DNA of 64,000 nucleotides. It comes from Nipponacmea schrenckii. Lineage: Eukaryota; Mollusca; Gastropoda; Lottiidae. The stretch is from positions 38,260,602-38,324,601 of the forward strand of contig JAUJPP010000003.1 in NCBI GenBank assembly GCA_030562195.1, written 5' to 3'. The notes beneath the pieces were generated by a model. The model saw nothing but the letters and a program-made list of their open reading frames with translations, did not search any database and was not told the origin of the DNA. Shown here piece by piece: positions 48,328-59,700 of this stretch (positions are counted from its first letter, which is position 1; each line of letters begins with the position of its first letter). Both the position numbers and the translations under genes were made by a program.

Positions 48328-48900
48328 TCAAACTATGTTATTAATTTCCAAATGTTTGTTTATAACATTTATTATAATGAAAATTTTAAAATGAATGAAT
48401 TACCAATCAAATTAAAAAAAATTATTCAAATTAAATAATGTTTTTGATATCAACCTTCAAACTATAAACATTGGCAAGTCCATTAACTTATAAGAACTCA
48501 TATTTTGACTATCTGCCAAAAATGGTTTTGTCCATTTTTGGTAATTTCCCCACCAAATTTATGTCGTTCTAATTAGCAAATATAACCCTTAAACAGTATG
48601 CACATATTATATTACCTGCAGAAAAATTAAAATATTTTATACATTTCCTGATTTTTAGTGTTAAATCAAAACTAAAACATTGATTTTCTCACATGTGTCA
48701 TTTTGGACTTAACCAGTTTTGGCTTTCAGCCCTCGTTGTGTTACAAACCCTGCGCTTTAATATCTCGTTTTCGGCCTCTCATATTCCTGGTATAACGAAT
48801 ACAAAGGCGGATTATTTGTCTCGTTTGCAGGTCCAAGACTTCAAAAATATCGCTCCAGAAATGAATGCCGATCCAATATTGATTCCAGACCATCTCTTAC

Positions 48901-49839
48901 AGATTTAAGACAACTGCGTCTTGGCTTATAAATAATTCGTTAAATGATAGCACTAAGCACTCTTATAAAAACGCCCTGCGACTCTATCGTGATTTTGTTT
49001 ACTTACATTTTGCTCATGATGTCAAGATTTTCCCACTTACAACCACGAAAGTGGAATGCTTTTTGGCTAATTGTTTTTTAAACCATTTATCCGTGTCAAC
49101 GGTTCAGCAGTACGTATCTGCGCTTAATTACTTTAACAAAATATTAGGATATTCTGACATTCGCTCCTTTGCTATATCTAAGTTACTTCATGGTTATAAT
49201 AACGTTTCACCCACTCAACCAGACAAACGGCTACCTATCACAAAAGACATCCTTCATTCCTTACTGCATTCGTTACCCCACGTCACATCTTCCTTTTTCG
49301 AGTGTTTGTTATATCGCGCCATGTTTTTATTGGCCTTTCATGCATTGCTCCGGATTGGTGAAATAACTACTTCTTGTAATAATTTACAGCGTGAACATAT
49401 CTCTTTTTCTGTTGATATTAAGTCTAATTCTGTTTTGTTAAATATTCAATTGAATAAGTATAAGCATAAACCGAAACATTATTCTCCTATTTTGCAATTG
49501 TCAGCAAATACAGCACATCCCCAATTCTGTCCAGTGACTATTTTGTTACAATATTGCCGCACTCGGAGACATATGTCAGGTCCTCTCTTTTCCTTTATGG
49601 ACGGATCGTCAGTATCACGATCACTATTCGTTAAACATTTGGATTTCGCTTTAAGGTTTTGTAACTTACCTACTAGTGTTTACAAGAGTCACAGTTTTCG
49701 TATTGGTGGTGCAAGTGAGTTCGCTTCGCAAGGCGTTTCAAATGATCAACTCAAACTTTTAGGACGTTGGAAAACTGAAGCATACCGAAAATACATTCGC
49801 ATTCCGGCGATAAAAATTGACCCATTAAGAAGGTATTAG
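48901..49839 (+). CDS. tyrosine recombinase (YR) of the DIRS-like element
   Basis: Open from 48901 (FKTTASWLINNSLNDSTKHS) to TAA 49839. No ATG is needed if it is reached by translational coupling; the first ATG is 49051, so the useful start may be upstream by frameshift from RT. N-terminal core-binding domain: SYKNALRLYRDFVYLH and VSTVQQYVSALNYFNK. Catalytic domain: FHALLRIGEIT (Arg I), NKYKHKPK (Lys), KSHSFRIGGASEFASQG (H-x-x-R), LLGRWKTEAYRKYIR (Trp/His II position and the nucleophile Tyr). The conserved R-K-H-R-W-Y set is visible and no stop interrupts it. This enzyme integrates the circular DIRS cDNA. It overlaps the RNase H end by a few nt in another frame. Confidence 0.85.
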   Translation, partial: RFKTTASWLINNSLNDSTKHSYKNALRLYRDFVYLHFAHDVKIFPLTTTKVECFLANCFLNHLSVSTVQQYVSALNYFNKILGYSDIRSFAISKLLHGYNNVSPTQPDKRLPITKDILHSLLHSLPHVTSSFFECLLYRAMFLLAFHALLRIGEITTSCNNLQREHISFSVDIKSNSVLLNIQLNKYKHKPKHYSPILQLSANTAHPQFCPVTILLQYCRTRRHMSGPLFSFMDGSSVSRSLFVKHLDFALRFCNLPTSVYKSHSFRIGGASEFASQGVSNDQLKLLGRWKTEAYRKYIRIPAIKIDPLRRY

Positions 49840-50469
49840 GACAAGAGTCTATATATCTTTATATTCCACATGAGTTTTGGGACAAGAGTCCAACAATCGT
49901 GGTCCATTTCATTCATATGTATCTATGCTCACAGTTTTTTCTGATTATGTAAACCGTCCTTATGAAGTAAATTAGGACAAAAGACAATTTTTCTTCTTAT
50001 AAATTTTATCATTTACATTAAGTTTACCTTTGTCATGAAGGAAATTAGGACAAAAGTCTATTTTTCTTACTAGTATCATGATTTCCATTAAGTTTACACT
50101 ATGTTTTATATATTTAATGTTTTCTTATTTATATTTTATAATTCTCTAACTTAACAAGTCTTTACTGTTAATCAGTGGCTCAGTTCTCTCTCTGGCTGGG
50201 ATGGGGGGTATATCGGCTCAGATTGCACTACAATGTTTATGATAAAACATCTTCTCGATCATCTGAGCGGATATCTGGGGCAGAATGGTCACCCATCCTT
50301 TGATCGTCATTGTTTACAAGTAGTATACAATGTTATTTTTTAATGTTTATTTGTCATTTATGTAATAAATGACCATTTTCAATTCAATATTGTTGTTGTC
50401 TATTTCACAATGAATATCAAACAAGCTAGCCAAGTTCCAACTGAGCAACTGTAAAAATAGTATTTTCAT

Positions 50470-51420
50470 GCCAAGTTTAGGTACTGGCCAGATAAAGATG
50501 AAGACTTGTTATGGCTCGTCGTCAATCCACGCTGATGGTGGTGGGGAGTAAAGGTCAGAAGCCACTATTTGATTGGGATTCTGCCAATTCAAATTTATTC
50601 CCCACCACCATCAGCGTGGACTTTTCAAACAAGGTCATTTTTCAAAAAATTTACCATGAAAAGTCTTCATCACTGACTGGCCAGTCGCTAAATTTGGCAT
50701 GAAAATACCATTTTATGGGGATTTTTTGGATTTTCATAGGTCTGAAGGCACCACATGTGGTAGGGATTCTACCAATTCCATCAAAACTTATTCCCCACCA
50801 CCATCAGCGTGGACTGATAAAAATTGGCCATATTTTATCAATTGGCCATGAAGAGTTTTCATCACTGACTGGCCAGTCACTACGTTTGGCATGAAAATAC
50901 CATTACATTGGAATTATTTGATTTATTCTCAGGCCTGAAGGCACCATGTGGTTAGAATTCTGCCAATTCCATCAAAATTTATGCCCGACCACCATCTCCG
51001 TGGACTGTTAAAAAATTGGCCATTTTTCAAAAATTGGCCATGAAGAGTCTTCATCACTGACTGGCCAGTCACTGAGTTTGGCATGAAAATACCATTTCTT
51101 TGGAATTTTGGGGATATTCACAGGTCTGAAGGTGCCATGTGGTTGGGATTCTGCCAATTCCATCAAAACATATAGCCCACCACCATCAGAATGGACTATT
51201 CAAAAATTGGCTATTTTTCTAAGATTGGCCATGACCAGTCTTCGTCTCGCACTGGCCAGTAACTAAGCTTGTCATGAAAATACTTTTATATTGGAATTTT
51301 CGATATCTTCAAATGTCTGAAGAAACCATGTAGTTGGGAATTTGCTAATTCCATCAAAATATCTGTCCCACAACCATCACTGTGGACTGTACAAAAATTG
51401 GCCATTTTTCAAAACATTTC
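50470..51420 (+). repeat. 188-bp tandem array plus one inverted copy beside the right terminal repeat
   Basis: Four to five direct copies of about 188 bp share 'ccaccaccatcagcgtggac', 'ggccagtcactaagtttggc' and 'atgaaaatacca'. They start near 50555, 50720, 50900, 51090 and 51280. Directly left (50470-50550) lies a partial inverted copy ('tccacgctgatggtggtggg'). The last unit merges into the right terminal repeat. In DIRS elements an internal complementary region is expected at this place, so array and inverted copy may come from it. Confidence 0.8.
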
Positions 51421-51900
51421 CTTGTATAGGCACCATATTTATCTCAAAATCTTACATTCCAATGAATAAAGAGAACCAAGAGTTTGGTTAAAAACTTAAC
51501 TTTTTATCATAAAATTGGAATTCATAATAAGATTCTTTACTTTGTACACAGCCACTGGCCGGCCATAAAAATTGGCGAAATAATAGGAACGAAGTTCAAC
51601 TAAAATTGAGCAGCGCCGCATGTCGTCATAATGATATCGTTCTCATGAAATGAGAGAAATGTTTTTCAACATTTGTTCGGTAAACTTCATTCGGCGTTAT
51701 GAAGTGGGCAATATTAGTTCGGCTAAATCGTTAATTTGTTCAGTAATATTCTTTAATTGAATGATAAATTTTTAACAACAAATTATGAATTTAGCGAACA
51801 AATGTCAAATTAAGCGTACAAATGTTGATTTTACTGTACTAATGTTTAACACCGAATTAGGCATTAAGAATGATTAATTATAGCAGGGATTGTCTTCCAT
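51296..51900 (-). repeat. right inverted terminal repeat of the DIRS-like element
   Basis: Reverse complement of the left terminal repeat, ending at 51900 (...GGGATTGTCTTCCAT). The match stops abruptly at 51901, giving the element border. Confidence 0.9.
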
Positions 51901-53664
51901 ACACGCTTGTCTGTAATTCTGAATGGTTTAAACCCAAGGTGTATATTGATAACCTAACTGAACTATTTATAAAGGATGAAATATCTCTCACAAAACTTTT
52001 CAATATACTTTATATTTTATACTTCTACTTTCCTTTAGTTTCTAATCCGTCTAAAGTATACGACATAAAGTTTCAATACTATTTTCTGGTATAAATTTGC
52101 AGGAAACTAGTTGAATTTTTGTCCTTGAATTTGATTATATTAAAGACTATGCTATTTATATTTGACCGCTACCGCAGGCGTGTTTGTTTTATTTTCTTAA
52201 ATATCTTAGTTTACTTACGCTTCCTTTTCTTGCATTACATGCTGTGTCTGTAATGCTATACAAGTTTTGCCAGGACAGCGGCCATTAATGATGAAAAGGA
52301 TAATCATTAGAAATAGAGAAACGATTTATTCGAGTTTCTTTTAGTAAGTGTACAACGTTGTACTTAATTATTCTATAAACAGTTGATAAGGACAACAAGG
52401 TTGTTTATGTATCATAAACAAGATAAAAGACATGCACAAAAGCAAGTTTAATATAATTTGGAAGGCTCTCAAACATAAATGTGCACGTTTAGAGATACCC
52501 TAACAGTAGATAATCCAATAAATAACCTATAATCAAGCCACCAAACCAATCAGGAGTACAAAGATGTATACATAATATGCATTTCAATTGATTTTTCTCG
52601 GAGAAAATTTACCACTTTAGACTGCAGTGCACAAAGAACCTTAGACTTAATACCACATTTTATTAGAAATGATACACAATGAAAAGTAGCCTTAGTGATA
52701 TTTAGCTTGTGCAGAAATAAGGGGACGTGCTTTTTTTAATTTTTAGCTCTGTTTAATAGACATTTTTCATTACAATACTAACATACATACATTCATACAC
52801 ATTGACTATTTCGGTGCATTGGTAGTTCTTCGATAACCAAAAACTATGCACAAGATCGAGATCATAGTCATGCTCAAAATGAGCCAACTGTATCTACCAG
52901 TCGTAAGATCTCCTACAATAACACCACATTTAGTCGAGAAATATGAAGAGATTTAGAAGCTCGTGTTAAAGATCAGATTGCGTTCAAGTAAATAAAAGAA
53001 AGTTTTTAAACGATATTTGTGTATTAAGTTTTAAAACATTTCAAAGGAAAGTGCTTTCTGCTTTTTTGCCGGACTAAATGCAAATTATTGTGACAGCGCC
53101 ATTCTGTTTCTGGGATATTTGGCCAGGATAACAACTACAGCACGAAATAGTGAGGTGTACTTTTCGTATACATGGTTTATTTAATTAGAGAAAACCTTAA
53201 AATTATTTTCCACCACACCTAAGCCGAGTTAGCACTGGGTGAAACTTGGGATAATCCCAGTTAATTTGACATTTGTTATAATAAGTTTAATGTTGATATA
53301 AACATGCTGAAACAGCTTTCTTGACGTCTCCCCTTTTATTTATAAAATGCATATATAGTCTTTTAAGTATTTATTTAGGAATATCTCGAACCTGTTCCTT
53401 TTAAATAAAATAAAATTCACGACCTACTCAACAAACGATAACAATTTAATAAGATTATGTTAAAAATATGCTGGCGGTTACCACCATAAGGATTTAAGAA
53501 TACGGATACCTTATCATTTTAATATATCTAAATGTTAATTTCAAACTCTTTTAGATTTGAATTTTATGAGAAATATATATAAGACTATATCCGTTAATAT
53601 TTGAAGTCAACAAAGTAAGTAAGGTAAAGACTTGTTTTTGTCAATATTGAAGGAAATTGATTCC
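51901..53664. other. gene-free stretch between the DIRS-like element and the Kazal gene
   Basis: AT-rich, no supported gene or repeat. The last 100 bp contain the core promoter of the Kazal gene. Confidence 0.45.
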
Positions 53665-53717
53665 TATATAAAGTGAAGAAAGATTTTAGTATTCAGTTTT
53701 GGATATTTATTTCGATC
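53665..53717 (+). promoter_or_regulatory. TATA box and leader of the Kazal gene
   Basis: TATATAAAG at 53665-53673 lies 45-53 bp before the start codon. An initiator-like 'attcagttt' (about 53691) sits at a fitting distance of about 25-30 bp. A short 5' leader of about 25 nt follows. Confidence 0.6.
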
Positions 53718-56700
53718 ATGAAGGGCTTGATTATCTTTGTGGTCTTCGCTTCGGGTAAGTAATATTATATTTTGGTACATTAAAGCATAATAAAAGGATT
53801 GAATATCGTCACAGATAAATTACAGGAGGACTACTTTTATAGCACTCGGATATCCAGAATATTTATCCAGTTGTCGATATGCGCTAAAATTCTTATTTTA
53901 ATTGAAGGTCTCTGGTATTTGCACATGAACGCTTAATAAGATATATATAATATATTCCCTCCATTTGAGATATCACCTCTAACTTTCCACAATATACAGG
54001 GGCAGTAGGCAAAATTATCATTATCTAAATCATCGTAAATTATACATGAAAATATTCCTAGATTATGTTATTTACATCCATTAATCTTATGGATCAAAAT
54101 GAATTTATTAGTTAAAACTGGAACCTACAAATCGTTAATTAAACAGTTTAATCTTGTTTTGGTGTTTGGCCTTATTATTGTTTATAATTGTTTGGATCAT
54201 TATTATCAGTTGAAACATTCAGAATCAGTAGGAGACATAATTCTCTACTATTTCACATTTAATTTGCTTCAATCCGTAAAGCACTATTCTTACAACTTAA
54301 ATGATTACTAGTGAACATTTAAAATTAGTTTAAAAGTTAACAGTTGTTTTGTCAACCTACATAACAGAATGTCCCTTTAAAGTAGCATTCTACTTTAATA
54401 TGAGTTGAGCACTGGCATATATTAGAGCATATCAATCGTAAAAGGTTACTTTGCCTTGTAAAAGTTCATCGCTTATTATGGGACAAATGTTTGATAAATT
54501 AAAAAGCAGATGGTGAATGTTTTGGAATTTATTGTCTTTACAAACATTCTATGTACCTATTAACTTAGAGTTCTTTATTTTGTTCTTAGCCAAGGCATGT
54601 TTCCATGCGATTTATACATTAGACGTAGCATACTTACTTACATAAATGCACATCTGTTGCCAATTGTACGATTAACTTCACCTGTTTCAATTGTCATATC
54701 GCTCAAAGCTAGAGCTTATAACAATATATTCTACAGAGAGGTATATTTTTTTGTTCGATAACGATAAATACCATGTGCTCCATGAAAAAGTAAAGCTACA
54801 TTGTGATTGAGAAAATATTTTTAACAGTTTATATTAGTTAACTCATTCAAAAGAACGAGGGTGTATCGAGTGTGCATTAAAACTATTTATTTGTAGAGAC
54901 ATGCAACATTTTACAAATACTCAAAAGTAAACCAATTATATTTTAAGAACGAACTAATCGGCGAAAGAAGGCGAAATGAAGTAACTATGTAGGAGAAAAA
55001 TCATATCACGATCTTTGTACATTCTTAGTAAGAGTTCATTAAGATTTAATGGAATAGAAAAATTACTTATTATTAGATTGCATATCACAACAATTATACA
55101 AATAACAACAACCATAGTATCATAATGTCACAATAAGTTTGTTAGAAAGAAACGCTTAAAAACGTGCTGCTTTACTCGCTATCAAACATGCAGTTAACAT
55201 ACGCAACAATAAAAGCAACTTTTATTTGCTTATTAGAGTGATATAATGGAATAAATAATAAAATGAGACTGCGGCCAGCAGTGGTTTTTAAAATCCCAGA
55301 TAAATCTTCTATACATTTTAGAAAAACCGCATCACACAAGGAGTTCGCCCAAAAAGAGAAGGTTAACCGTATAAAAACCGGTTGGAAAGTACATTATTGG
55401 ACTTGTAGAGAGGAAAGTCAATAAATGAGTTCGTGGACGGTGAGCTAGACCAGATGGGATTCCGAGTCTCGAAGCAATTTCCTGATATTGTAGACAGGTC
55501 CTATTTACACAAATCTAATATACAAAACAAAACGATAAAAACCGATCGAACGTAGCATGTACGTGGTGATTTCCCCAGGAGTAAATCAACGTCTGTAATA
55601 AGATAATTAACAGTAAACTGTAAATTGTTACTCTGTTCTTAGTGCAATTTTCATTTCAGTTGGAGCTAATCCTCTGTGTCCATGTCCTTTGATCTATGAA
55701 CCTATTTGTGGTGTTGATGGTAAAACGTACAATAATGAATGTCATCTACAATGTGTGTAAGTATTATGACAAAATTAAGTCGTTTTTATCATTGCATATC
55801 CCTCCATCATTCATTATACGGATTTTTTTTAGTTAGCCCTCCAAATAATAATGTAATGAAATTGAGTATTTATGTTTGTGTGAATTTTTTATCAGATATG
55901 ACAAAACACAAACACGCTATTTTTTAAATGGTTAGGGTACGTGGGTGATGAAAATGATGTATTTAAGGAATAGAAAGTCAGTGTAAATATACATACAAAT
56001 TTGTTTCTTTTATCCTTCATTTCAGTGGAGTTGTCAAAAAATCTGATGGAGAATGTCCAATTTGTGCTTGTCAGTTGATACATGAACCAGTTTGTGGTGT
56101 TGATGGTAAAACATATAATAATCAATGTGAACTGAACTGTTTGTAAGTTTTCTTATTTTCTTATTCGTAATGACGCAATAATTAAGTTAAAATGATGACT
56201 TACTTTGTTGATGCTAAATAATAATCAAACTAATGAGAAATACAAATTTCACTGGAGTTGCCTAAAGTTCCAATAGTTAATGTTCGACAGTTTGTGCTTC
56301 TCATTTGATTTCTTAGAGTTGTTCCTTGTGATGACGTAATATTAAGTCAAAATTCATCCACCAAATTTGATTATTTCTTGATAACGTATTTGGTTGATGC
56401 CTGCTGATAATTAAACAGATGCAACCAAAAATTTAACCATTTCAGTGGAGTTGCCAAAAAATCTGATGGAGAATGTCCAGTTTGTGCTTGTCAGTTGATA
56501 CATGAACCAGTCTGTGGTGTTGATGGTAAAACATATAGTAACCAATGTGAACTGAACTGTTTGTAAGTTTTTGTATTCTAGCTTTGAAAGGTTATCACAA
56601 CCGGAGCACTGATTGATAAGCGTGCTGGGGTGACGTTATACGATGAATTTATGAGGGAGTCTTAAACATGGGTGAGTGCTCGTAGTTTACAAACATCATT

Positions 56701-59700
56701 ATCACAATTTCAGTGGAGTTGTCAAGAAATCTGATGGAGAATGTCCAGTTTGTGCTTGTCAGTTGATACATGAACCAGTTTGTGGTGTTGATGGTAAAAC
56801 ATATAGTAATCAATGTGAACTGAACTGTTTGTAAGTTTTCATATTTCTTAGAGGTCCTCTTTGTAATGACGTAATATTAAGTCAAATTCATCCAAAGTGA
56901 TAATTTATTGATAACGTATTTGGTTGAGGCCTGCCAATAATTAAGCATATGAAACCCAATATTTAACCATTTCAGTGGAATTGTCAAGAAATCTGATGGA
57001 GAATGTCCTCCAGCATGTGCTTGCCAGTTGATAGATGAACCAGTTTGTGGCGTTGATGGTCAAACATACAGTAACCAATGTGAAATGGACTGTGTGTAAG
57101 TTTAAGAACATTTTAACAAATCGTGTTAATCGAGGCGAATAATATGTGAAATATCCGTATTTATATCATTGGTGTCATTTCGTGGTTTGTAAGCAGCAAG
57201 AACATATTCATGGAAGTTGCAAAAAAATGGGTAGGGTACAAAAAGTACAAGAGTAAGTGGAACTACGCATTAAAGGCTACCAAAAAAATGTCCATGTCCT
57301 TGTCCTAGAAATTATGAACCAGTTTGTGGTGAAGATGGTATTACATATTCTAATGAATGTGAATTAAATTGCGGGTAAGTGAGAATTAAAGTTTGATTAA
57401 TGATAGCAAAGATTTTGTGTACTTTTAGACAATGTGACAAAAAATCAATATATATTTTTTTTGGATTATAGACAAGTAACGAAGAAATCTGATGGAAAAT
57501 GTCCATGTCCCTGTCCTAGAAATTATGAACCAGTTTGTGGTGAAGATGGTATAACATATTCTAATGAATGTGAATTAAATTGCGGGTAAGTGAGAATTAA
57601 ATTTTGATTAATGATAGCAAAGATTTTGTTTGAAAATAAACAATTTGACAACAAATTAGAATACTTTTTATCTGGTTTATAGGCAAGTAACAAAGAAATC
57701 TGATGGAAAATGTCCATGTCCCTGTCCTAGAAATTATGAACCAGTTTGTGGTGAAGATGGTATTACGTATTCTAATGAATGTGAATTAAATTGCGGGTAA
57801 GTGAGAATTAAGTTTTAATTAATGATAGCAAAGATTTTGTGTAATTTTAGACAATGTGACAACAAATCAATATATATTTTTTTTTGATTATAGACAAGTA
57901 ACGAAGAAATCTGATGGAAAATGTCCATGTCCCTGTGCTAGAAATTATGAACCAGTTTGTGGTGAAGATGGTATAACATATTCTAATGAATGTGAATTAA
58001 ATTGCGGGTAAGTGAGAATTAAATTTTGATTAATGATAGCAAAGATTTTGTTTGAAATGAAACAATTTGACAACAAATTAGAATACTTTTTATCTGGTTT
58101 ATAGGCAAGTAACAAAGAAATCTGATGGAAAATGTCCATGTCCCTGTCCTAGAAATTATGAACCAGTTTGTGGTGAAGATGGTATTACGTATTCTAATGA
58201 ATGTGAATTAAATTGCGGGTAAGTGAGAATTAAGTTTTAATTAATGATAGCAAAGATTTTGTGTGATTGTAGACAATTTGACAATTAGACTTTATCCGAT
58301 AAAGTTGTGTGTCATCTGCAAATAAGGTCTGGAAGGTCATTGATGTACACTACAAATAATAATGGTCCAAGTACACTCCCTCGGGGTATTCCACTGGTAA
58401 TGCGAAAAAGTGTACACCATCTTGCAAACCGGAAGCATCAACTACGTTACATCAGAGAAAAGTGTCTGATAGGCCCACTTCTGCCATAACCTTCTGCCAC
58501 ACTCAATTCACATGAGGTGTCTTCAATAACATATTATCACAGTCCTCAGAATGATTATCATTTTAAGAAGACCATTGTATCTTAAATTTTTCAAATTCCA
58601 TCTTACGTTAATGAGATTTGCATACTATTCAACTCGAGAAACTATTAACACCTTTTTCCAATTACACTTAATACGATAACGTAAAATGAACTAGTAAGGG
58701 TGCAAAAATTTGATTACACTTTTCTTTGTATACAGAACTAAAGTGAATATACATTGAGTTGTTTTTGTTAATTTGTATTGTAAGTTAGTTAATGGGGTAC
58801 ACGTTTGTCAATGCGTCTTATAAAGACCGCAGTACTTGGACTTCCGGTCATCGTTCAACAGTCATTATTAGACTTTCGACTATTGTTTAACATATAGTTA
58901 AAGGGCAGTAACTCTCACATGTGAATGTGAATTAAATTGCGGGTAAGTGAGAATTAAGTTTTAATTAATAATAGCAAAGTTTTTGTGTAATTTTAGACAA
59001 TTTGACAACAAATTAATATATTTTTTTTTGGATTATAGACAAGTAACAAAGAAATCTGATGGAAAATGTCCATGTCCCTGTCCTAGAAATTATGAACCAG
59101 TTTGTGGTGAAGATGGTATAACATATTCTAATGAATGTGAATTAAATTGCGGGTAAGTGAAAATTCGAAGACACAATTTTTATTTTGTGATTGGTTTTCA
59201 TTGGATGTGGATCTTGACAAATTGTCATAACGCTTGCATACATCTAGTGAAATTGGCACTCTCACCACTCACCTCACTATAAAGTATCTGTACTATAAGC
59301 GAGAACGCCAATCAAAATAACCTTATTATACAAGGAAAACATTGTTTTTGTAAGAAGTTAGAATACATTCTAATGAATGTGATTTAAACTGAGTGTAAGT
59401 TTGTAGAAGAATAGAATTTGAAAATTATATGCAAATAAAATTCTCGAAGGGAAACAGAAGAATATTGTTCGTTAAGCCTTAGTAGTATTAAAACGAAATA
59501 TTTTTTTGTGACTTGAGCATTTGGCAATGTTCCGAATGTAACAGGTGTAAATAATTGTAATGAATACATTCATGTACAATAATGTTAATCAGTTATCACT
59601 GAAGTTTCATAATATAAGTAAGTTTTCCAAATGAGTTATTGTCATTTACAGTGAAGTAGTTCTGAAGCATTCAGGGGAATGCGAAAAGATATGTTCATGT

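Larger units (their letters stand above)
44868..48735 (+). mobile_element. DNA transposon with TTGT target duplication inside the DIRS RNase H
   Basis: Terminal inverted repeats of about 35 bp with one mismatch begin CGAGGGCTGAAAGCCAAAA at 44868 and end with the complement at 48735. TTGT is duplicated at 44864-44867 and 48736-48739. Removing the insert plus one TTGT restores an open RNase H frame (RSLVLQTLRF). Subterminal sites 'aaaactggttatgtcca' (about 45050 and 45110) and a 'tggttttgtcca' (about 48520) look like further transposase-binding sites. It contains one long transposase-like gene. A 4-bp duplication plus this protein type suggest a Sola-like superfamily, but I cannot confirm that without a search. 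Confidence 0.85.
43376..48908 (+). pseudogene. DIRS-like reverse transcriptase-RNase H, split by a DNA transposon
   Basis: RT: GRMAGPFDQLPLKNLQISPL, KRDPGKFRVIHHLSYPE, LAKTDISHAYKLVPIHPDD (first catalytic Asp), then a TAA at 44012 inside the sequence FYFE-TLPMG, in frame with MGLSYSCNLFEQFSSVLH and HMLDDFLFA (active site MLDD in place of the more usual YLDD). A 1-nt frameshift lies near 44342, then LVDMQSLIGSLNFACSVVTP. RNase H: LHSDASDLGFGAFLG, VRELFPIVIALELW, FHCDNLAIVHIIN. At IRSLV (44867) the 3.87-kb transposon enters. The frame resumes at 48740 with LQTLRFNISF and ADYLSRLQ, ending at TAA 48908. Three lesions in total. Confidence 0.85.
40228..51900 (+). mobile_element. DIRS-like tyrosine-recombinase retrotransposon, nearly complete
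   Basis: It is bounded by inverted terminal repeats of about 605 bp (40228-40832 and about 51296-51900) that match by eye at about 95%. In order it holds an SGNH hydrolase ORF, a 32-bp tandem array, a CCCH-type gag, RT + RNase H and a tyrosine recombinase (YR), then a 188-bp tandem array next to the right repeat. Inverted termini plus RT and YR, without LTRs or a DDE integrase, define DIRS-type elements. DIRS elements integrate by YR and give no target duplication; none is seen. Without the nested 3.87-kb transposon the element is about 7.8 kb. The visible lesions are few: a frameshift in the hydrolase, one stop and one frameshift in RT, and the insertion in RNase H. Confidence 0.85.

Noticed and set aside
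40228..51900. Maverick/Polinton or another giant DNA transposon, because of the ~600-bp inverted termini
   Set aside because: No protein-primed DNA polymerase, retroviral-type integrase or capsid gene is present. RT + RNase H + tyrosine recombinase with a CCCH gag fit DIRS.
51870..52094. 74-codon ORF across the right DIRS border
   Set aside because: Its first codons lie in the terminal repeat and no similarity to the truncated LINE or BEL/Pao fragments could be seen, so it is not taken as their continuation.
54099..54311. 70-codon ORF in the first intron of the Kazal gene
   Set aside because: AT-rich, no motif, no splice or promoter context; chance ORF.
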